Under the pieces are notes generated by a model. That model made no database searches. It saw only the letters and a program-made list of their open reading frames with translations, and had not been told where the DNA came from. This document shows positions 1-10,598 of a stretch of 12,500 bases of DNA, one piece after another; position 1 is the first letter of the stretch, and each line of letters opens with the position of its first letter. Origin of the DNA: Glandiceps talaboti (lineage: Eukaryota; Hemichordata; Enteropneusta; Spengelidae); NCBI RefSeq assembly GCF_964340395.1, contig NC_135557.1:10492960-10505459 (forward strand). Direction: 5' to 3'. The position numbers were made by a program, and so were the translations under genes.

Positions 1-31
1 GTCTGTCTGTCTGTCTGTCTGTCTGTCTGCC

Positions 32-88
<57 letters not shown>
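1..88. repeat. (GTCT)n microsatellite
   Basis: About 22 GTCT units with a single T-to-C change near position 30; it runs off the left edge and lies just upstream of the first LDLa exon's acceptor. Confidence 0.95.
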
Positions 89-145
89 CACTTATAGTTT
101 AACATTAGTTTATATTTTACTGTTTCTCTATGCTAACCTTTTCAG

Positions 146-262
146 AGTTCTTTGACTGCCCACCATTCATGTACAAATGCCCAGAAAGTTACTGCATAGA
201 TATGTTTCGACGATGCAATGGACAAATCGACTGCCCACAAGCTGAAGACGAATCCAATTGTG
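146..262 (+). CDS. Exon: LDL-receptor class A module 1
   Basis: This is a 39-codon phase 1-1 exon between ttttcag and G|gtaagc. It carries the six-cysteine LDLa pattern: DCPP, KCPE, YCID, RCNG, DCPQ and SNC. Symmetric phase 1-1 exons are the usual form of LDLa modules and allow duplication or loss without frame damage. The calcium site is CNGQIDCPQAEDESNC: the acidic DES end is kept, but the first Asp of the usual DGSDE is Gln and the Asp of CDG is Asn. In RXFP1 the LDLa module is needed for signalling after ligand binding; a like role here is inference. The partner exon upstream lies outside the window. Confidence 0.87.
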
Positions 263-3200
263 GTAAGCATAAACACTCGTCTTATAAGCATAAATACTCA
301 GTTCATAATAATGCATTGCTCTGACTGCGCATGGCAATATAAGCAATAGCAAATCACCAAAGGCATGCCATTTCCTCCTATTGAAAATCTCCTCGGCCAA
401 CTGCATCTCCGTTAACAGACTGCCAACAGTTGTCAGGACTTTTTGTAATATTGTCGCGAAATACATTCGGCTGTCTGTGCCAAGTTTTCAGACAAAAAGA
501 ACCGGTTCGTGATTTGAGTCAAAGAGCGGCCGTACTAGAGTTTTGGAACGACCAGAAGGTTCCCTTGTGCCGTTGAACGTTCAGTGAACGGGTGTGGGGT
601 TAAAGATCTCTGTCCAATGAGTTGATGTGATGCAATTTCCACAGCACTCGCATATCTGTGGTCACATCACTGGCAGCCATTTTCAGGCACAAGTGGATGA
701 AGAGATCGAGAAGATTCCATAACCTGATTGGGTAATCCCAGTCACGTGACCGTTGCATATATAATAGTAACCACAGGGGACTATGGGTTATCGTAAAAGA
801 GATAATCTGAATACTAGTCAATTTGTGACAATATCTTTTGGTTCATGAAATAGCGTTGGAACTAGAACTCTGTACATGTAGCCCCTTAGACTGCCAACAG
901 TCATCTTGATTCTTTTGTAGTTTACCTTTAATACTATGTTTACCGCTGAAATTAATAAAATTAAAACATGGTGTATGAAGTCGGAAATATATTAATGTGT
1001 TGGGATCCTCAGAGTAGCGAGCATTCTGTGTCATGTGTATAGAACAGAGAGAATGTGCACGGTACATACTGATTATTATATCGCATGTTATGGGTTATGT
1101 ATAAATAAATAAATATTTCAGTGTTGTTTTAGGAATATGACAAAATGTAATCCGCGTCTGTGTACGGACTAGTAGCCCCTTTGAAAGTATGTGTATACAC
1201 GGGTGTGTACATGTTCGATGAAATCAGACTATACTGCCGAGCTCTTTTCAACTCAATCACCATGCGATGTACGTACACTGGTAGATTGCATGCATATTAT
1301 TATATTGCATGTTATATACATTCCAGGAGCCTTTTCTTCAGGGATATGACCAAAGTATAATTCGCGTGTATGTGAATACATACTACATCTCCACATTAAA
1401 GGAAGGTGTTTCTGTTCTCTCTTTCAGACACCTATTCCTGTCCAGTTGGAACATACAAGTGTGTGGGTGCAGGCAACTGTATACCACCATCTATGCTATG
1501 TGATGAAATCAGGCACTGTTACCATGGCAACGACGAACAATACTGTGGTAAGAAAATGGGGTATATATATTGTCAGTGATAGATATAAATGTGTGATTTG
1601 TCATAGGCAATCCAGTGGAACCATAGATTTTAATCGCGCCAGACGATTAAAGAAGGACTGTTGGCACGATTTTTGTCTTTCCAGACATAGTTGTAGAAGA
1701 TTTATTTTCTTGAATTTGTTTTGCAGATGTGGACTGTCCAGAAGGCTGTAGGTGTATTGGTCTCCAATTCGACTGTTCTGGGAATGACATTGAGACTATA
1801 GAAGAGGTGGATCCATTTTTTGCAAGAGAGCTGTGAGTGTTTGCATATCCACATGTTTGACAAATATTACAACTACAAACAGGAATAGTCTCGGTTACCC
1901 ACCCTCTTGCCGTTGAGGGCATACCCCCCCCCCCCCCAAATCACATGGTGGCAACTCTTGCTAAGAGTATGTTGATTTATCTCAAGACAAAGATAGTTTT
2001 CAAAATGTTTATACCATGATTTCGGTTAAATATACACAGAGTTGATGAAAATGAAAATTCAGAATCACTTTTGTCCAATCAATGACTGTCCAAGATCTCG
2101 TCAGCGGCTATGTTGCTCGTTACAATCTGCGACATTGTATTTTCCCAATCACCTTGTCGTAATATTACCATGCTGTATTCAAATAAATGCAGATAACACA
2201 CGCATGTAAATGAAGTGCATGCAGATCGATGAACGCACACGTCAACTGCACATGTTCATTTGCATACAAATCATTTGCATGTGTGTTATCTGCATTCATT
2301 TGAATACACCATGGTAACGACAAGCTGATTGGGCAATTCTGCCTTGGGGATTTTCAAACCCTACTATCAGCATTTTGCAATTCCAGTTACAAACCTAGTT
2401 ATGAGAGATTGAGCGGAATATACAGTTATCGCAGTGAACAGGTTAAATCAATAGGAAACTTGCAAACCCGCCATGTTGAATGTTGCATCATGGGAAATGT
2501 GATAATAAATACTGATGAATCGGTATTGTAAACAATACTGTTACATTGTTTGCAACCACGAATGATCAATTCATAGTTTACCCTGCCCATTGTGGGAGGA
2601 TTTCTTTATTGGTAGCACCAGATTAATTATTGCAATAACCACAAATAATCCCGTAGTCCTTTGCGTCTGAGCATGCTCAGTCTGGATTGCAAGTTCCCTA
2701 TTGGCATGTTGTTATTTACTTGATAGATAGCAACATTTCCATGCATGAACACAAGAGAGTATCACTTGAGGATTGCCTTACTAACTGAATTAACCTAACG
2801 AAACTCTACTCCATTACAACCCTGTTGTTGCCAGCAGAAAAAGTGACGTACAACAAATGTGATCGGTTAAAAATCATAAATGTATATGTTATATATAGTC
2901 ATGTGGTAAATGTTTCTCGTCTTAGCTGCATTTATTATATATTCATTGCCCTGACCTCTCCTTACACATTTTTGTTAATTTTTTGTATCCATGGCACGAG
3001 ATTTAAAACTTACATGATACTGGCACATCAGAAGCACATTAAATAAACACCTGTGATAGAGTAGTTAACGAATATGGGGATATTAGAAGAGAGCATACTG
3101 CTAACTTACCAATAACTATAAAAACGAATTTAGATGACTGACGTGACACATGGGGGGGAATTTGTAATGCTGTACTTCCATCACTATCCCAGTCTAGACA

Positions 3201-3551
3201 ATCCCTTTGCTCGGATCTTCAATTCTCCATCAATGACAGGATCTGTATTTTCACTTTTAAGTACCCGAATATAGATGTAGATACCATGTCAATAAGACAG
3301 TTGTTTTGTATTTGTAATTGTTTCCATAGCAACGTGAGTGATTTGCCACTTGGTATCAATAGTCTGGTAGTTGGTCGGCCAAACACAACTTGGGAAACTT
3401 TCTTTGATCCGTATCTAGCTGTTGGTGAAATGTAAGTAATGCCAGTATTTCAATTAGGAAGTGTTTGCAGACAGGTATTAGTCTCCAAATAAACTAAAAT
3501 AGATAGATAGATTTATAGATAGATAGATAGATAGCTAGCTAGCTAGCTAGC

Positions 3552-3614
<63 letters not shown>

Positions 3615-6600
3615 TTAGATAAATTCTTTTTATCAGTATTGATTGCACTTTAATTCCCTTTGTTTCATGAACATTAATTTTGGTGTTTTTTTTTGTTTTT
3701 GTGTTTTACTTTGTTGTGTACAATTCACTGAGACGTATGTGTAGCTCCAGATTAGGTATTACAATAACCACAGATAATCGCGTTCTTTAAGAATTAAAAT
3801 AATAATAATAATAATAATAATAATAACTCAAAAATAAATATATAAATAAAAACAAACAAACACATAAACAAAACCCTTTAATATTTCGAATGCAGTTCTT
3901 ACTTACACAAATTACCTATTTAAGAAATTCCTGCCAAGTTTCGCTCCGTAGACTTAAACTATAGGCATTGTTAGCAAGGCAGTCAACTATTCGCCATTCA
4001 GCCAATATGAATGGACCATTTGATTTCAAGAGTAAATGGAATATAAGGGGGTGGGAGGGGGGGGGGGGTTGAAAGGGGTGTCATTCAATGTAAATGGTAA
4101 TATATATTTTCTGGTGTTGGTCTGAAATTAGGGTGTAGATTTGGAAGTTTGGTTTGAAATTTAGACATAGCCTTGGTTCAAATAATCCCAAAATGCAGCA
4201 CGATCTTACAACGTTACATCTTGATCTAAAGTGGGGATCTAGTTTTAATACTAACAGTTGTCTAAAAAAAGGTCATATTATCTAAGCGATACATTCCAAT
4301 TAAACTAATGGGTGAGTCTCCCTCACTCCCGTAAAATGTCATGACAAACACGTGAACTGCTGATGGTCACCTTCATGTACCTTTAATAAGTACACTCCCG
4401 TTAATTGTTTTTGGAATAATATTTCAATAAAAGAAATTATCAATAAACTCAAACTATGTTTTTTTTTCAGTGACATTTCTAGTAATAAAATTGGTTCTTT
4501 TACAAATCGGCTGTTCAAGGGATTGAAAAACCTGGCCAAACTGTAAGTATTGGTTTATTCATCCCACCCTTTAGATACCGTGGTGTTATATTTGACATTG
4601 TTTGTTGTCAAGAACTATCAGGAAAGTGGTGGTATGTTATGGCAATACTACAGTGTGGTACCGTGATGCAACCTGGTGGTACTGACCAAACCATCAGGCT
4701 ATAGTATGGCAATACCAGAGTGTGGTTCTGGGATCGACACAACCTGGTGGTACTGGCAGAAGCACCAGTCTATTATGGCAATACCACAATGTGGTTCTAT
4801 GTGACACAACCTGTTGGTTATCATGATCATGACCATCTGTAAAAAGCAGATGACGCTTCCATAATAATCTGTAAATCAATTATTGTCTTTGTGTGGCGAT
4901 TTTAAACCATTGGGAAGAGTGAAAAGTTGGTTCTGCAGAGCTTAGTGGTGACATCCATTACTTACCTTTCTTCCAGTTGATCATAATTTTATATCATGGA
5001 CAGGGATATGGCAGCTTAAGGTCAGATAGTTTGGGAGTGTGAGTTTTAAATAGACCATCACCGCGCCATGTAATTTCTGACTTGTAAATAAATCATATCG
5101 GCATTCAGTAATTGTAATTCTGGACTAGCAGCTCATTGAGGCTGGTAAGATGGAGCCAGGGAAAGTGGTTATATTTATTACTAGTTGTGTATTGTATATA
5201 CTCCCCCCCCCCCACAAACATCTTGTAGTTCAAATTCAGCTTTAACGATCCTTATCAAAATAAAAAAATGACAAAGTCATGATATTGCCACATAGATGTC
5301 AGCTGTAACTATGTACCTTGGTGATGAGGATCATCGACCCGAACAGTTGAACTTGGTAATAATTTAGGCGCCACCAATTACATGCTTTGCTTGCCAGCAG
5401 CCTGCGGGTAGGTTTGTCGGTAGAATTAGAGCACATTTCATTCTGCTCAAAATGTCCGCGCAAGGCCGTATTTCATACTATTATAATGGAAAGACAATTC
5501 GAAAATCTTCGGTATAACTACACATATATCTAAATAGATGTTTAAGACAATTACTCTTTTAGACTGTTGATATTTATATTGCACCGGTGTAGTAGATTTA
5601 TTTACAAACAAAGAAAAAGAATCAACATAAAAGTGAATTGTAGATAACATGCTAGTATTGTGGGCTTTTTTCCTGCGTTTCTTTTACCCCTGCCTGCCTA
5701 GTAGGTTTGGAAATACAAGGATGGCAAACAAAGTATTTAACTTATGGAACCTTACCAAGAATCCGGGGGGCGGGAGGGTACCACTGGCCAGGTCTGGTAG
5801 GGATGTGCGGTCAATACTGTCAACCCCAGACCCCATTTTAGACCCATTTTGACCAAATACGAATCGAACTAGTCGAGACTTTATTATGTGGTTGCTTCCA
5901 GACCCCATTTTAAACGAAACAAAATCGAAAATTGTGTAAAGACGACCCATTTTAGATTCCTTATCCCTAAAAACACAGTACCCATTTTAGACCAAAGGTT
6001 GAAAAACCCCACTCCAAGGGGCAGCACCTATAGTATACCCAATACACAGGTACCCCCCCCCCCCTCCTTCACGGGTATGAAGATTTTGGATCTGGTCATA
6101 CTGAGAGTAAATCAATTCATACCTCAAAACAACAATCTAAGTAAAAGTCAACTTCATGTCTTGCAGGGTGATCAAGGACAACCGACTTTTGAGATTATCA
6201 ACCAGTTCTTTCGCTACTGTACCAAAACTGAGAACAATGTGAGTATATAGTACCTGAATAATTCAATGAAAATATCACAGAAAATTGAATTCAAATTACT
6301 GGGAAATTGGAGTTAGCTTGGACTTTCACTTTAATATATGACATATTATCACACCTCACACACAATCTGATAAATTCAAATGCAACATAAACTATTCCAG
6401 AAGTATCGAAACAGTTGGAATGTAGTTACTGATAAGAAATTAAGTAAGACAGTAATCAGTTGAAACCATCCAAATCATCAATTTCATGATTGTGTAATCA
6501 TTTCGGTAATAGCCTGTTTCTACTGCACTCTAAAAGGATATTTAGCAATGTGCTTAAATTATCACCTTTCAATGGTATCATGCAAAGGACCATGCTGTGT

Positions 6601-7631
6601 GAGTTATGTTTCGTTTGTTAGTTAGTGTGGAGTTATGTGGTGGCTCTTTTTATGCAACAATCACCGTCTTCACATTTATGAAGCGCCAAGGTAACCTAGA
6701 TTACACTGTAAGTATTACAGATAGGAAAGAGAAACACACAATTCTACTTCTACAATGAAATTACAGCCCATACACTTTTAGTTTTGTCTAATACAATATC
6801 GAATTGTGTCACAGAATCCCTCACTATTCAGATGTTGCGCTCACTATTTCCTTAAAATTTTCAACCACAGGGATGTTCGTACTGATAAATGGGAATGTTC
6901 TTTCTGTCTCATTTCAATAAAATTATGTATTTTGGTTTCTTCACAGTGAAATGGAAGACAATCGAATCACTTACTACACTGAAGAAATATTCACTTCCCT
7001 TCGTTATCTCAACAGGCTGTAAGTAGAACATTAATTTTGTTTCAATGCCCGTAAAATTCATATCATTTTCAAATGTGAATGTAAATGTCAACGTGAATAT
7101 CATTTTCAAATGTGAATGTAAATGTCAACGTGAATGTAATGTAATGTTGTGTTGTGTTGTGTTGTGTTGCAATGTGTTGTATGTTATGTTATGTTATGTT
7201 ATGTTATTCTATGTTATCCTATGTTGTGTTGTTTTGAGTAGTCTTATGTTGGGTTGCAATGTGTTGTATGTTATGTTATGCTATGTTATGTTATGTTATG
7301 TTATTCTATGTTATTCTATGTTGTGTTGTGTTGTGTTGTGTTGTGTTGTGTTATTTTATGTTATGTCATGTTATGTCGTGTCGTGTTGTTTCGTGTCATG
7401 TCATGCCTTGTCATGTCATGTCATGTCATGTCATGGTATTGTTTATTTTAATACTGATATAATGTGGACTTATCAAATTATAGAATACTTGAAAGATTTA
7501 CAAAGAAAGAGTCGCATCCAGCCCTCTGGCGTGTTAGAGGACACAACAAATATCGATCAATTAATCAATCAGAAAATTATAGAGAGCTTGTATCTAATAC
7601 GAAGTAAAGTTCAGAGACGATGAATGTCAAA

Positions 7632-7698
<67 letters not shown>

Positions 7699-7737
7699 AT
7701 ATATAAATAGATTAGTAAATAAGGTAGTTAAAGTAAG

Positions 7738-7774
<37 letters not shown>

Positions 7775-7922
7775 AACAAAAAATAAACAAATATTGTATA
7801 TATATATATAATAAACAAAAAATAGATAAATATTGTATATATATATAATAAGAATAATAATAATAAACAAAACAAAATAAATAAATAATAAACAAACATA
7901 AATAAGTAAGTAAGTAAGTAAG

Positions 7923-7965
<43 letters not shown>

Positions 7966-10523
7966 ATGTCACTTACGCCATAGTTGTAAATGGAGTTTTT
8001 CCCCATGGTTAAAGGCCTCGTGTAGAAATTGTGGTATTAATGGGAAATTTTGTTATCAAACGATTTTATTAAACTTTGTAATATATCCTATATATTCATT
8101 TGACTAAGTTAGGTTATTTTGTTGTTATTTTGTCTTATAATGACTTCCCGTGGGCCATTTTAAGACTACAATAAATAATAAATGTATATTGGCAAAAGTC
8201 TCATTTCCTATCTTGTACTTCAAGACCACCTAGTCTTTTTTCTATTTTGAGTGAGAGTTTGTCTAGTTTGATTTGAGACATTGTGGAGCGTTGTATGCGT
8301 TTTGTGTTTAGTGATATATTGTTCCTGGTATATTTCACATGGTTATCTTTATGCTAGTAAACTCCGTTCCAGAAATATATAGGCTTTATCCATTTCTAGA
8401 ATTTACCAAAATGAAAAGATTTGGATGTTGTATGACCTTTGACACTAAGTCGATGCTAATGTACACAACCATATATGGCGTTCTCGCCATTTGCTTAATT
8501 AATGAATGAAGATGTTGACGCTCCTCCATTTTTTCCTACACATGGAACTTATTTGCATCTGGTCACTTGAATATCCGTTGTACCAATGTGGAAGTACAAT
8601 TCTGGTTGGAGTTCACCGTCCTTCAGATAGCACCAGCTTCATACTATGATGGGTTAGCATTACCGTTTAGAGTTCCTATATGGCCATTAGAGTAACTCGG
8701 GTCTTGAAAAAGCTCTTCCTTATGCACCAGGATTGAATCCCAGATTCTCACATTCTGACATTAGTGCTTACCTGAGTGGAGCCAGTAGGATTAGATTGGG
8801 ATATACAATGCTCTTGTCCAAACTTTTCTATAGTTCTGCCACACAAACGTTTTTCACTTAAAATAGCAATCCTTATCCGAACTGGGCTTAAAGGGCCATG
8901 TTTCAATCCCGGGTCACCACATGTTTAATCTTATCAGTGGAACATTAGGGATTACATATATGCTAGACTGTATGCAACTGTTTTTCAGACCTAAGTTGGG
9001 AATCCTATTCCAACGAGGACCTTAAAAATTTAAAGATAGATTTCTTGAAGAGGTTCTTCTTTGGGCACCATTTTTGTGCTTCATTACCTGTATTTGTTTA
9101 TCTGTTGGTTTCAGCGTGTCTGATGAATATGCCTTCTGCTGTTTAGCTGGGATAGAAGACGGGGATATAGATGACTGCACCCCGTCTAGGGATGTTTTCT
9201 CATCTTGTAGTGATCTGATCAGGAACAGTTTCCTGCGATTTGTCATTTGGGTGATCGGACTAGCAGCTGTTATTGGTAACACAGTTGTGCTGTTGCGACA
9301 GGCAGGACTGAATGATACACAACGTTGCAAAGTCAGCATGTTCCTCGTCACAAACCTTGCCCTGGCTGATCTACTGATGGGCAGTTTCTTGTTGATTGTT
9401 GCAGTGGCCGATGCTTACTACCGTAGCATCTACGTGACCCATGCCAGACAGTGGAGAACCAGTGACTACTGCATTGTTGCAGGTTCATTCGCTACGGTGG
9501 CTACCATGATGTCAACCTTTGTATTGACTGTGATATCCGTTCAGCGTGCACTTGTCATCATATTTCCTTTACATGACATTCACCTGACACCCTTCAGTTC
9601 GAAGTGCGTTCTGGCCTTGGCCTGGGGTATAAGTGCCTTAACAGCAACCATCCCGACCTTGGATCTGGATTATTTTGACGAGTTCTTCTATGGCACTACT
9701 GGTATGTGCATACCAATGCACCTACAAAGTGAGAAGAAACCAGGTTGGGAATATGCAACTTTGATATTTGTTGTGATACTGTCTATAGCATTCATCGTCA
9801 TCTTTGCATCCTACCTAACTGTGAGAATGGGGCTGAGGAGAATCAAGAGATATAGTAGCGTACGTATAAACATAGTGGAAGAGAAGCTAACTTCTACCTT
9901 GTCTACATTGGTTGTCACTAATATGCTGTGCTGGCTGCCAATTATCATCATCAACCTGAATGTTCTCGGAGGGGCAGATATCACTTCCAATGTTTACTCT
10001 TGGACAGTGATCTTTGTTCTGCCTGTCAACTCTGCCTTAAATCCTATAATCTTCACCTACAAGAGTGTTAAAATTAAACGCAAGAAGGAGGAGGAAGATG
10101 AAAATGAACGTCAGATTGGTAAGTACATAAGCTTGGAATTGGTGAACTAAAGTGCGGCAGTCATTTGAGCCACAAATCTTGGGTCCTACGCTATTGAAAC
10201 ATAGCTAGTAACCAGGAATATTCAAAATGAACGTTGCTACTAAAATAAGCAGATATTTTCATCTTTTCCCCAAGTGAACTATGGCAATCATACAAATAAG
10301 CTAAATTCAATGCAGTGGTAGAATGATCGTGTTTGTCAACAGACAAACAAACAAACAAACAAACAAAGGACATTTCATCCAGACATGCATTTTGGACGAC
10401 CATTGAGTGTATGATACTGTATGTACACACTAACAATTCAACAATGATGTCTTGTGACTGTCCTGTGTTACATTTCATTAACATTTTATAGTTGAAATAA
10501 TGTTGGTTTGATGTAACAAGACA

Positions 10524-10598
<75 letters not shown>

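Larger units (their letters stand above)
1833..3329 (+). other. Intron between LRR cap and divergent LRR exon
   Basis: 1497 nt. It holds a C-homopolymer (1924-1937), the hairpin element at 2144-2333, a dispersed repeat copy (2613-2662) and the 14-bp perfect palindrome CTGAGCATGCTCAG (2667-2680). The rest, including the 73-codon open frame at 2825-3046, has no recognisable coding or repeat signal. Confidence 0.7.
3432..4470 (+). other. Intron between divergent LRR and first 72-nt LRR exon
   Basis: 1039 nt, with (TAGA)n and (AAT)n microsatellites, a second copy of a dispersed repeat (3742-3789) and a G-rich run (4047-4068). A long T tract (4459-4467) serves as the polypyrimidine tract of the next exon. 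No other exon is visible. Confidence 0.7.
4543..6166 (+). other. Intron between first and second 72-nt LRR exons
   Basis: 1624 nt. It holds a minisatellite (4638-4830) and a repeat-like block (5825-6064). Open frames at 5649-5852, 5684-5950 and 5888-6250 lie over the latter and show no protein signature. Between 4830 and 5640 I see only AT-rich unique sequence and one C run (5203-5213). E-to-F joining gives an ideal LRR, so no hidden exon is needed. Confidence 0.7.
7019..9114 (+). other. Intron before the 7TM exon
   Basis: 2096 nt, the longest intron. The left half is tandem repeats (7060-7968) around an unrecognised unique island (7441-7628). The right half (7970-9114) is unique AT-rich sequence with a possible tRNA-derived SINE. 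Two pseudo-acceptors (about 8988 and 9114) precede the 7TM frame; only 9114 fits phase 2 and leads into the hinge without a stop. Confidence 0.65.

Noticed and set aside
4980-5040. Acceptor-like cttccag near 4976 as an LRR exon
   Set aside because: Phase 2 reading meets TGA at once and shows no LRR pattern.
5888-6250. 120-codon + strand frame as a separate gene
   Set aside because: It runs through a repeat block and a C run, and only by chance overlaps the 72-nt LRR exon in another frame.
7045-7623. Long open frame (192 codons) rich in Cys, Val, Tyr, Leu
   Set aside because: It is translation of a pentanucleotide satellite, which stays open in all three frames; only its last 60 codons lie in unique sequence and match nothing I know.
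7627-8006. Three overlapping - strand frames rich in Tyr, Ile, Leu and Phe
   Set aside because: Translation of (AAAT)n and (AT)n microsatellites.
8988-9060. Acceptor-like tttttcag at 8981-8988 as an extra exon
   Set aside because: In phase 2 the frame reaches TAA within 12 codons and no donor precedes it.
9074-9114. Met at 9074 as a start for an intronless GPCR
   Set aside because: The hinge frame starts exactly after a strong acceptor in phase 2, matching the previous LRR exon; the 13 residues before it look like intron.
9022-9351. 109-codon frame on the - strand over the 7TM exon
   Set aside because: Shadow of the receptor coding sequence, which has clear GPCR motifs on the + strand.
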